DNA from: a virus
DNA: 20,448 bases
IMG/VR virus record: IMGVR_UViG_3300017714_002189
Span: 1 to 20,448 of that record
Direction: 5' to 3' (one strand)
The position numbers were made by a program, and so were the translations under genes. The notes under the pieces were generated by a model that saw only the letters and a program-made list of their open reading frames with translations, did not search any database and was not told the DNA's origin. The stretch's first letter is position 1; the number at the start of each line of letters is the position of its first letter. This document shows positions 14,015 through 20,448 of the stretch, piece by piece.

Positions 14015-15217
14015 ATGAGTGCAAAAAATCTACATTTAGAACATTTAGAAGACGAAATCATCAATCAAGGAATTGATGGTGGTCGTGGTGCAATTAACTT
14101 TCTTCAAGGTCTAAGAGACATGATGAAGGGTAATTCTTCTAGTTCTGTAAACATGACTGTTAAATGGGATGGAGCTCCTGCTATTTTCTGTGGAAAACAC
14201 CCCGAGACTGGTCAATTCTTTGTTGCAAAGAAATCATTATTCAATAAGACACCATTGTTCTACACTTCTGAACATGATATAAAAAATGCAGAAGAACTAA
14301 GTGGACAACTCAAAGAGAAATTCTTAACATCATTCAAATATCTATCTAAACTATCTTGGTCAAATGTCATGCAAGGTGACTTGATGTATACAAACGATAA
14401 GAAAACACAAAAGATAGATGGTAAATCATTCATAACATTTCAACCAAACACAATTTTATATGCAGTGGATGAATCCTCAAACCTTGGTAAAGTTATAGCA
14501 GGTTCTAAGATGGGCATTGTATTCCACACCACATACGAGGGTAGTACTATAGAAGGATTGAGTGCATCATTTGGTGCAAACATATCTAAATTAGGTTCTA
14601 GTAGTGATGTATGGATAGATGATGCATCATACAAAGATGTCAGTGGTAATAGTTCAATGACTTCAAAGGAGACTCTCAAACTAACACAAGAGTTGACTGC
14701 AACAGGTAAAGCTTTCCATGGTATTACTAGGAAAGACTTACAGAAGTTTCAAGATATACAGATGACTATCACAAAGAAAGGTGCTGGTGCATCCTATAAG
14801 ACTTACTGTAACTCATTAATCAGACAAGGTAAGTTCAATCCATCATTCGATGGGTACATTAAACACTTTGAAGGATATTGGAAAGATAAAGTTGTTGGTG
14901 GTGTTAAAACAGAGAAACACAAATTAATTAAAACAGAGATTGGTGAAGACCTTTCAAGAGAACTTAGAGGTCTTAAAAAGTTTATTACTAATCTTACTAG
15001 TTTCATGGGTCACTTGGTAGTTGCAAAACAGATTATTATTGTTGCCCTAAATAGAGTAAAGAGTATCGGAACATTCAAAAAGACTGCAAACGGATTCGAA
15101 GCAGTTAACCCCGAAGGTTACGTTGCAATCGACAGAACAGGTAAAGCTGTTAAACTTGTAGACCGTATGGAATTTGCATTTAACAACTTCACTGCAATCA
15201 AAAATTGGGATAAGTAA
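14015..15217 (+). CDS. Ligase/nucleotidyltransferase-like protein of marine T4-like phages
   Basis: A 400-residue protein. VKWDGAPAIFCG (Lys50-Trp-Asp-Gly53) resembles motif I of covalent nucleotidyltransferases (K-x-D-G), where the Lys would be adenylated. QGDLMY (120-125) resembles motif III, and MGIVFHTTYEG could be motif IV. Candidates for motif V (K-x-K) near residues 300-310 (KHKLIKTEIG) are weaker. I recognise the overall sequence as a family found beside a cytidylyltransferase-like gene in cyanophage genomes, generally left as hypothetical or structural. DNA or RNA end-joining is plausible but unproven. Its stop TAA overlaps the next ATG, so it is probably co-translated with the nucleotidyltransferase/kinase. 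Start: ATG directly at the predicted transcript start, with no ribosome binding site. Confidence 0.72.
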   Translation: MSAKNLHLEHLEDEIINQGIDGGRGAINFLQGLRDMMKGNSSSSVNMTVKWDGAPAIFCGKHPETGQFFVAKKSLFNKTPLFYTSEHDIKNAEELSGQLKEKFLTSFKYLSKLSWSNVMQGDLMYTNDKKTQKIDGKSFITFQPNTILYAVDESSNLGKVIAGSKMGIVFHTTYEGSTIEGLSASFGANISKLGSSSDVWIDDASYKDVSGNSSMTSKETLKLTQELTATGKAFHGITRKDLQKFQDIQMTITKKGAGASYKTYCNSLIRQGKFNPSFDGYIKHFEGYWKDKVVGGVKTEKHKLIKTEIGEDLSRELRGLKKFITNLTSFMGHLVVAKQIIIVALNRVKSIGTFKKTANGFEAVNPEGYVAIDRTGKAVKLVDRMEFAFNNFTAIKNWDK

Positions 15218-16500
15218 TGAAACAATTCGGTAAATTTTTAACAGAAGCAAAAGACAAGGGTGTTGTATTTACATTCGGTAGATTCAATCCACCCACAACA
15301 GGTCATGCAAAATTAGTAGACAAGCTTAAAAAAGAAACCAGCGGTGGTTATCAACCAATGCTTTTCTCATCTCATTCAAACGACAAAAAGAAAAATCCAT
15401 TAGACCATAAACTCAAAGTAAGATATCTTAAGAAGTTCTTTGGTAAGATAGTTGCAGACGTACAAGCACGTACTGTATTCGAGATTGCAAATGAATTACA
15501 TAGACAAAATTTTAAACGTGTAAAGATGGTAGTTGGTTCAGATAGAATCAAAGAGTTCGAAATGTTACTCAAGAAATACAACGGAGTAAAAGCAAGACAC
15601 GGCTACTACAAATTTGATGATATACAAATTGTATCAGCAGGAGAGAGAGACCCCGATGCAGATGACCTAAGTGGAATGAGTGCATCTAAGTTAAGAGCTC
15701 TTGCAGAAGTTGGTGACTTTAAAGCATTTGCACAAGGTGTTCCATCTAGAAATAAAAAAGATGTAGAACAACTATACAAAGATATCCGTAAAGGAATGGG
15801 TATCGTAGAATCCACACTACCCGATTATATGATTGAAGATTTAATCAATGAAGGAGTCTATGACCAAGGTACATTCAAAGCAGTGTTCTTTAGTGGTGGG
15901 CCTGGAAGTGGTAAGTCAACAGTGGTACAAAAGTTATCACTAAAAGCACTTGGTTTAAAGTTAGTTAATACAGATGCAGCTTTTGAAAATGGATTAAAGA
16001 AGGCAGGAATGTCACTTGATTTACGTGGTGCAGACTTTGATAAAGTTGACCCTATCCGTGCAAAAGCAAAGAATATCACTACAAAGAATATGAACAACTA
16101 TATTGGTGGTAGACTTGGAATGATATTTGATACTACTAGTGCAAACATATCTAAAATACAAAAATATAAGAAATCATTAGATGCACTAGGATATGAGTCT
16201 AAGATGTTATTTGTCAGTGCATCATTAGACAACGCACAAAAAAGAAACGAAATGAGACCTAGAAAATTACCCAAAGAAATAGTTAAACAAGACTGGGATA
16301 AATCTAGAAAAAATGCAGATGCATTGAAAAAGATATTTGGTAGAGATTATGTAGAGATTACAAATGATGAAGACCTTAAATCTTTAGAAAAGAAATCTCT
16401 CAAACTATACACAAAACTTCTAGGTTGGAGTGGTTCATTCCCTAGTAACAAACAAGCCCTCAACTGGAAACAAGCAGAATTAGATGCTAAAAAACGATAA
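15217..16500 (+). CDS. Cytidylyltransferase-like/P-loop kinase fusion with capsid-targeting-like N-terminus
   Basis: A 427-residue two-domain protein. The N-terminal domain has FTFGRFNPPTTGH (18-30), the nucleotidyltransferase motif (H/T-x-G-H), VVGSDRIKEFE, and the SGMSASKLRALA signature, as in NMN adenylyltransferases and phage 'cytidyltransferases'. The second domain starts with FFSGGPGSGKST (Walker A, 226-235) and resembles polynucleotide or zeta-type kinases. The combination recalls NadR (adenylyltransferase plus kinase), but the kinase looks different. The first 11 residues, MKQFGKFLTEA, resemble the T4 capsid-targeting sequence (MKTYQEFIAEA) with an L-T-E/A site for the gp21 head protease. 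The enzyme may therefore be packaged in the head and injected. Its stop forms part of a late promoter for the next gene. Confidence 0.82.
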   Translation: MKQFGKFLTEAKDKGVVFTFGRFNPPTTGHAKLVDKLKKETSGGYQPMLFSSHSNDKKKNPLDHKLKVRYLKKFFGKIVADVQARTVFEIANELHRQNFKRVKMVVGSDRIKEFEMLLKKYNGVKARHGYYKFDDIQIVSAGERDPDADDLSGMSASKLRALAEVGDFKAFAQGVPSRNKKDVEQLYKDIRKGMGIVESTLPDYMIEDLINEGVYDQGTFKAVFFSGGPGSGKSTVVQKLSLKALGLKLVNTDAAFENGLKKAGMSLDLRGADFDKVDPIRAKAKNITTKNMNNYIGGRLGMIFDTTSANISKIQKYKKSLDALGYESKMLFVSASLDNAQKRNEMRPRKLPKEIVKQDWDKSRKNADALKKIFGRDYVEITNDEDLKSLEKKSLKLYTKLLGWSGSFPSNKQALNWKQAELDAKKR

Positions 16501-16503
16501 ATA
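16497..16503 (+). promoter_or_regulatory. T4-late-type promoter ATAAATA
   Basis: ATAAATA overlaps the stop codon of the preceding gene (TAA 16498-16500) and ends 5 bases before ATG 16509, so a T4-type start would fall on the A of the ATG. Confidence 0.65.
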
Positions 16504-16508
16504 GTACT

Positions 16509-17462
16509 ATGGACATATTAGACTCTATACTTAACGAAAGAAAAGTCAAACAAGACAAAGATATTGAAGACCGTAAAGGTACTCAACCATCTAAGTATTA
16601 CGCAAAGGATGCTGATGGTGACGAAATGTCTAAGTCTACTAAACAAAAACGTGCAGCTCATTTTGCACAGAAGAAAGACGGCCCTGCACCTGGCGACCAT
16701 AATGCAGATACCAAACCTTCGAAACACACTAAGAAGTATAAAGATATGTACGAAGGTGCTGGTAAATCACTTGCAAAGAAAGCTGACAAATCGGGTATTT
16801 CCAAAGGTATCCTACAACAGGTTTATAACAGAGGTGTGGCTGCATGGAAGACTGGTCATAGGCCAGGCACTACTCCAGAGCAATGGGGACATGCAAGAGT
16901 AAACTCTTTCATTACTAAAGGTAAAGGAACATGGGGTGGTGCAGATAAAGACCTTGCAAAGAAAGCTGGTGCATCTGAGTCAGTCCAAGAAGGAAAACTA
17001 GTTACCAGTGCTCGTGATATTATTGATTTAATCATGAAAAAGGTTGGTCAAAAAATGGAAGATGAACTCAAAAAGAATCCCGAAAAAGGTATTGGTCTCA
17101 TCAACACAATCGGTGCAATGATTAAACATAAAGTTACCGATAAGAAACAAGAGAAAGGTAAACTATTTCTTAAGTTCGGTGACAATCTAGAAGGTGATGA
17201 ACTATTCGAAGATGCAGCTGTAGATGCAGCGGAGTTAAAAGCAAAACAGGCAGGTGAACTTGAAAGACTTAAACTAAGACAAGAGGATGAACTTGAAGCT
17301 TTAACTAAAAGACACGAGAGAGAAACAGAAAGAATCGATGGTCAGAAAGAGAAAGAGACAGCAGACAAACAAATTCAAGCAAAACGTGATGCAGACAGAA
17401 AGAAGGCAGAAACGAAATCAGAAAGTTATAATACTATTTTAAAACTAAGAGGTATCAAATGA
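16509..17462 (+). CDS. Head-associated protein with a phage-specific repeat domain and coiled coil
   Basis: A 317-residue, highly charged protein. At about 85-155 it has KSGISKGILQQVYNRGVAAW and the RPGTTPEQWGHARVNSF segment. I recognise this as a domain found in many phage structural or internal proteins (of the DUF5824 kind), flanked here by two LAKKA repeats. Residues 235-305 form a strong coiled coil (LERLKLRQEDELEALTKRHE). The N-terminus MDILDSILNERK has an L-N-E site like those cut by the T4 head protease. It has no ribosome binding site but a late heptamer 5 bases upstream. Its stop overlaps the next ATG (ATGA). It is probably a scaffold or internal head component. Confidence 0.75.
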   Translation: MDILDSILNERKVKQDKDIEDRKGTQPSKYYAKDADGDEMSKSTKQKRAAHFAQKKDGPAPGDHNADTKPSKHTKKYKDMYEGAGKSLAKKADKSGISKGILQQVYNRGVAAWKTGHRPGTTPEQWGHARVNSFITKGKGTWGGADKDLAKKAGASESVQEGKLVTSARDIIDLIMKKVGQKMEDELKKNPEKGIGLINTIGAMIKHKVTDKKQEKGKLFLKFGDNLEGDELFEDAAVDAAELKAKQAGELERLKLRQEDELEALTKRHERETERIDGQKEKETADKQIQAKRDADRKKAETKSESYNTILKLRGIK

Positions 17463-18133
17463 GTGGAAATAAAACAAACAACGGAGTACACGAAGTGGGT
17501 ACCGATGAAACTTTAAAGGCGTATCAAGACGATACACCAGGCCAACAAGTAGAGAAGTATCTATCACAAGTTAAAGTGGTCAATGAACAGAGACAGAAGA
17601 AACATTTCTCTTCTAAGTATCCTAATCCATTAAAAGGGTTTCCTTATAATGAAGAGAAACTAGAAGAAGCATGTTGGGATGGTTATGTTCAGAAAGGGTT
17701 CAAGATGAAAAATGGTAAACAAGTACCAAACTGTGTCCCTATAGGTGAAGAACTTGAAGAAGTAAATGAAATATTTGGTATTTCACAAGACTCTAGATAT
17801 AGAGCAAAAGTAATGAAGATGCTTGATGACGAGGGTATCAAATATAAAAAAGACGGTAGAAACGCACTCATTATTTTAGGAGTTAAACCAAAAGACCAAA
17901 AGAAATTACTCAATAGAATACATAAAGAATTTGGTATGTCTTCTTACAGTATGATTGATGAAGGTAAAAACCTTGAAGAAGCAAAGTATACTAATATACA
18001 CAACAAAATTAAAAACATCAAAAATCTTAAAAGAAAAGAATCAGAGTTTATTGCAAATATAGACCCAGCAGTCATGGGACAAGTCGTTAAAGCACTTATG
18101 CCTATGTTCGAAGAGGTAGACTTGGAAGATTAA
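17459..18133 (+). CDS. Prohead/internal-head-type protein with CWDGY motif
   Basis: A 224-residue charged protein. It contains CWDGYVQKGFKMKNGKQVPN followed by CVPIGEE, a Cys-rich module I recognise as recurring in structural or scaffold proteins of marine T4-like phages. It is followed by a small alpha/beta segment (RYRAKVMKMLDDEGIKYKKD, then ALIILGVKP), and then by a helical C-terminus (VVKALMPMFEEVDLED). The acidic E-rich joints (EELEEVNE, NLEEAKY) may be cleavage or linker sites. The start ATG overlaps the preceding TGA, and the stop overlaps the next start. The role is probably in capsid assembly; the exact function is unknown. Confidence 0.7.
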   Translation: MSGNKTNNGVHEVGTDETLKAYQDDTPGQQVEKYLSQVKVVNEQRQKKHFSSKYPNPLKGFPYNEEKLEEACWDGYVQKGFKMKNGKQVPNCVPIGEELEEVNEIFGISQDSRYRAKVMKMLDDEGIKYKKDGRNALIILGVKPKDQKKLLNRIHKEFGMSSYSMIDEGKNLEEAKYTNIHNKIKNIKNLKRKESEFIANIDPAVMGQVVKALMPMFEEVDLED

Positions 18134-18669
18134 TGAAAACGCTGAGAGAAGTCGCAATAGACGAAACATTAGAGTCTTTGCAGTCAGAAGGTATCAACCT
18201 TACAGATAACCCATTCCGATTGGGGTCAATGATGTACTTTGAAATCATCAAAGAAGCACGAAAGCTTATTGCTGAAGACAGGTACACACTCACAGAAGTC
18301 GACAAACAAATCATAGAAACAGACCTAGGTCAATTCGAAGTATACGAAGGGAACATTGTTCCTTTAGATTGTCCTATGATTATGGAAGAAGAAGACAAGA
18401 AAGACGTTAAACTCAACTCACCTAAAGTTGGTGGTAGTAAGAAATACTATGTCTATGTAAAGGACGGAGATAAAATTAAGAAAATCTCATGGGGAGATAC
18501 TACAGGGTTGAAAGTAAAACTGAATAACAAGAAGGCAAGAGCATCTTTTGTTGCAAGACACCAGTGTGACACAAAGAATGATAAGACTACGGCAGGCTAT
18601 TGGGCATGTCGACTACCGTACTACGCAAAACAATTAGGTTTGAGTGGTGGGGGAGATTTTTTTTGGTAG
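18133..18669 (+). CDS. Head-associated protein with C-terminal DUF5872-like domain
   Basis: A 178-residue protein. The C-terminal half (SKKYYVYVKDGDKIKKISWG through RASFVARHQCDTKN to ACRLPYYAKQLGLSGGGDFF, then W) matches a domain I know from phage structural or virion proteins, ending with the diagnostic LPYYAKxLGLSGGG. The N-terminus MKTLREVAIDE could be a capsid-targeting-type leader with an I-D-E protease site. The first 90 residues are helical and acidic. It ends in TAG at 18667-18669, and this stop fits the usual end of the family, so TAG is a true stop here. It is co-transcribed with its neighbours through overlapping codons. Confidence 0.76.
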   Translation: MKTLREVAIDETLESLQSEGINLTDNPFRLGSMMYFEIIKEARKLIAEDRYTLTEVDKQIIETDLGQFEVYEGNIVPLDCPMIMEEEDKKDVKLNSPKVGGSKKYYVYVKDGDKIKKISWGDTTGLKVKLNNKKARASFVARHQCDTKNDKTTAGYWACRLPYYAKQLGLSGGGDFFW

Positions 18670-18670
18670 T

Positions 18671-18677
18671 CTAAATA
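18671..18677 (+). promoter_or_regulatory. Late-type heptamer CTAAATA
   Basis: CTAAATA lies in the 25-base gap after the preceding TAG and 17 bases before ATG 18695. It is supported by position only. Confidence 0.4.
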
Positions 18678-18694
18678 TAGGTGTAGGTTACATT

Positions 18695-18952
18695 ATGAGA
18701 GAATTATATCACAGTTACGTTAAGGATAACAGAAAGGCAGAAGTATTTAAAACAGACTTAGGTTGGGAAGTAGACCTTACAAACAGTAAAAGGAATGAGA
18801 ATGCAACAAGAAAGGTGCATGACCATTCAGAGACATATGCAGAGAATGTTGCAGAGAATTATGTCGAAAAAGTGTTCGATTTAGAGCCTAACGATTTTGG
18901 TTACTATGGATACAATAGAAAAACAGACAACTACCATCCAGAGCTCGACTAA
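18695..18952 (+). CDS. Small hypothetical protein (85 aa)
   Basis: An 85-residue protein starting MRELYHSYVKDNRKAEVFKT. The middle VHDHSETYAENVAENYVEKV resembles a helix seen in several small uncharacterised T4-like phage proteins. The N-terminal part suggests strands (AEVFKTDLGWEVDL). The frame is open upstream to 18644, but that would overlap the previous gene, and ATG 18695 is the first sensible start. Its 3' end overlaps the cupin-like gene. Function unknown. Confidence 0.65.
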   Translation: MRELYHSYVKDNRKAEVFKTDLGWEVDLTNSKRNENATRKVHDHSETYAENVAENYVEKVFDLEPNDFGYYGYNRKTDNYHPELD

Positions 18953-19229
18953 ACCTTACACCGAAAAGGTAGAGGAACAACATGGTACAGGTGTACCTTA
19001 CGTTATAAGAGAGTTCGAAGACAGTGTATTGGAAGAAGAACTGGTCTGGCATAGAGACAGAGAGTCTCGACAGGTTAGTGTATTAAGTGGTACTAACTGG
19101 TCATTACAACATGATGACGAGTTACCTATATTATTAAATCAAGGAGAAGAGTATTATATTCCTAAAATGACCTACCACAGGTTGATAAAAGGACAAGGAA
19201 ATCTTGTTGTTAGGATACGAATTACATAA
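18906..19229 (+). CDS. Small cupin-like protein
   Basis: A 107-residue protein with a cupin-type beta-barrel pattern: LVWHRDRESRQVSVLSGTNW, then LPILLNQGEEYYIPKMTYHR, then a final strand NLVVRIRIT. The two His residues in WHRD and TYHR could bind metal, in the way cupin motifs 1 and 2 do. Similar small proteins with VWHRD and the IPxxTxHR end occur in marine phages as hypothetical genes. ATG 18906 is the chosen start; codons upstream overlap the preceding gene. The stop lies inside a late-promoter heptamer. Role unknown. Confidence 0.68.
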   Translation: MDTIEKQTTTIQSSTKPYTEKVEEQHGTGVPYVIREFEDSVLEEELVWHRDRESRQVSVLSGTNWSLQHDDELPILLNQGEEYYIPKMTYHRLIKGQGNLVVRIRIT

Positions 19230-19232
19230 ATA
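19226..19232 (+). promoter_or_regulatory. T4-late-type promoter ATAAATA
   Basis: ATAAATA overlaps the stop codon of the cupin-like gene (TAA 19227-19229) and ends 5 bases before ATG 19238, the same geometry as at 9125 and 16497. Confidence 0.65.
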
Positions 19233-19237
19233 AGACT

Positions 19238-19780
19238 ATGAGTTATAAATCAGAAAATTGGAAAGAGAAATTAGACGAAGTTCGTAACTATGTCGAACCA
19301 CGTAAAGAAGGCACGATAGAAAAGACTGCAGAGGATATTATTTCCGATGAAATTGAAGCATTAGTAGCTCATCTTGAGGAAGAAAAAGTTGAAGACACTC
19401 TTCCCGAAGTAGAAGATATAGAAGAATTTATTGCTGAAGAGGGAATGGGAGATAAAATCTCTAAACTTTTCAAAACTAAGGACAAAAAAGAAGTCAGTGG
19501 TATTGCAAATCTTATGAACATGACAGATGTCAAAGTTCTACAAGCTATGCAGAAACAAAATCCTAAAGGATTCAAAAGAATGACTGCAAAGATGGGTGAA
19601 CTTCCAGCAATGGAAGAGGTTCAAGAAGAAGTCATAGAAGAAAATTTATCCTTTGAGAAAACAGTAGAAAAACTTACAGAAAAAAACATGTTAGGTAGAC
19701 TTGCAAAGTCTTTACGTCTCGATGAAGCAGGTAAAGAGAAAATGTTTGACTACTTCGAAAAAGGGGAATTAAAACAATGA
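19238..19780 (+). CDS. Acidic internal-head/scaffold-type protein
   Basis: A 180-residue, very acidic, helical protein. Stretches such as EIEALVAHLEEEKVED and LPEVEDIEEFIAEEG give it a scaffold-like composition. EFIAE resembles the end of the T4 capsid-targeting sequence (an I-A-E protease site). The segment GIANLMNMTDVKVLQAMQKQ, followed by NPKGFKRMTAKMG, is a compact helical unit. It has no ribosome binding site but a late heptamer upstream. TGA overlaps the next ATG. It may be a counterpart of small prohead core proteins such as T4 gp67 or gp68, but I cannot show homology. Confidence 0.65.
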   Translation: MSYKSENWKEKLDEVRNYVEPRKEGTIEKTAEDIISDEIEALVAHLEEEKVEDTLPEVEDIEEFIAEEGMGDKISKLFKTKDKKEVSGIANLMNMTDVKVLQAMQKQNPKGFKRMTAKMGELPAMEEVQEEVIEENLSFEKTVEKLTEKNMLGRLAKSLRLDEAGKEKMFDYFEKGELKQ

Positions 19781-20448
19781 AATTTGAAGGATTAGGACAT
19801 GGTCTATCTGCAGACTTACTTGCAGCTGCCAATGCAATCGTATTAGAGAGTGGAGACTACAAGAAGTTTTTCCAATCCGCACTTAAGAAGTTCGGAGTAA
19901 CATCTCCAGCAGAACTTAAAGGTGATAAAGAAAAAGAATTCTATGACTATATCGATAAGAACTGGAAAGGTAAAGACGAAAAGAAAGAAGCAATAGAAGT
20001 TAAGTTACCCGAAACAGTTGAAATTGAAGAGACAGAAACATTCAACGAGAAGGCTGGAAAGTATGCAAAATACTCAGACCTTCTTATGCAAAAAGCAAAA
20101 CTAGTTGCACAAGGCCCAGTTGCAACAAAAGAAGTTGGTGATATCAACAAAAAAATCAAAGCTGAAATCAAAAAACTAGGTATTAAAGAAGACAAAGGAT
20201 TTGAGAAAATTCTTATGGGTGCATTCGGTGAAGGAATAGAAGAGAAAGCAAAACCTTCAAAGAAGTTTATCAAACTTGGTGATGAAAAAAAAAATCTAAA
20301 AACCCCTGTTACTGAGGCAAGTAGAGATTATTACAAACAAGTAGATGCTCTTATAGCAAAGCACGGTAATGAAAAACCTTTCATTTACAAGGCACCTAAG
20401 TTAAATAAAATTTTAAGTGACCTTACAAAATTAATGAAGAAGGAGAAA
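19777..20448 (+). CDS. Prohead-core-type protein, 3' end outside the window
   Basis: ATG 19777 overlaps the preceding TGA, and the frame is open for 224 codons to the window edge. It starts MKFEGLGHGLSADLLAAANA. The segment YKKFFQSALKKFGVTSPAEL, followed by KGDKEKEFYDYIDKNWK, is a module I recognise from head-core proteins of marine T4-like phages. Lys/Glu-rich linkers and helices follow (KAKLVAQGPVATKEVGDINK). The I-E-E/K and similar sites could be cut by the head protease. It is probably a structural or scaffold protein of the capsid interior. Confidence 0.72.
   Translation, partial: MKFEGLGHGLSADLLAAANAIVLESGDYKKFFQSALKKFGVTSPAELKGDKEKEFYDYIDKNWKGKDEKKEAIEVKLPETVEIEETETFNEKAGKYAKYSDLLMQKAKLVAQGPVATKEVGDINKKIKAEIKKLGIKEDKGFEKILMGAFGEGIEEKAKPSKKFIKLGDEKKNLKTPVTEASRDYYKQVDALIAKHGNEKPFIYKAPKLNKILSDLTKLMKKEK

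Noticed and set aside
18648-18669. T-run near the end of the 18133 gene as a terminator
   Set aside because: The run codes for the FFW end of a recognisable domain and has no stable stem before it.
1-20448. tRNA genes, CRISPR arrays, insertion sequences and minus-strand genes
   Set aside because: I saw no tRNA-like cloverleaf sequence, no spaced repeat array and no transposase. Minus-strand frames are short and low-complexity, opposite clear + strand genes.

Overview
The window looks like part of the genome of a marine T4-like myovirus (the broad group that includes cyanophages and pelagiphages). The T4-type replication genes 43 (DNA polymerase), uvsX and 41 (helicase) lie in the order expected for such phages. 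Every gene I can support is on the + strand and packed with tiny gaps or overlaps. Base composition is AT-rich. The right end carries internal-head and scaffold-type proteins of kinds I associate with marine T4-like phages. T4-type late promoter heptamers (ATAAATA or CTAAATA) sit in many of the short gaps. The host cannot be named from this sequence alone.

Layout. (1) 1-1191: end of an upstream gene, then a small heat-shock protein and a peroxiredoxin. (2) 1200-5671: a probable DNA-modification island, made of a C5-cytosine methyltransferase, a TET/JBP-like 2-oxoglutarate dioxygenase, a ParB-like protein, a P-loop kinase resembling phage DNA-base kinases, and two small unknown genes. (3) 5668-6612: a T4-type lysozyme and two small genes. 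(4) 6601-13337: the replication and recombination core, with gene 43, a nearly host-like IscU scaffold, a thermonuclease, a small membrane protein, uvsX, gene 41 and a second 2OG-Fe(II) oxygenase. (5) 13349-20448: a late, head-associated region with a ligase-like protein, a cytidylyltransferase/kinase fusion with a capsid-targeting-like N-terminus, coiled-coil and prohead-core-type proteins, and a cupin-like protein. The last gene runs off the window.

How the genes may work together. The methyltransferase could make 5mC, the TET-like enzyme 5hmC, and the kinase could activate the hydroxymethyl group for further chemistry. The TET-like enzyme ends in the same clamp-binding-type tail (SLDSFF) as the polymerase, which would tie base oxidation to the replication fork. 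That tail, and the catalytic C-terminus of UvsX, lie beyond a single in-frame TAG. In both genes the TAG replaces a Tyr that I recall as conserved in the family.

Other signals that stand out. Several promoters, both T4-late and sigma70-type, are placed so that the predicted transcript would begin at or within a base or two of the AUG (leaderless mRNA). Short-word usage is strongly skewed: I found no GATC, GGWCC, TCAGG or CCTGA, while CCCGA is in excess. All counts were made by eye and need recomputing.
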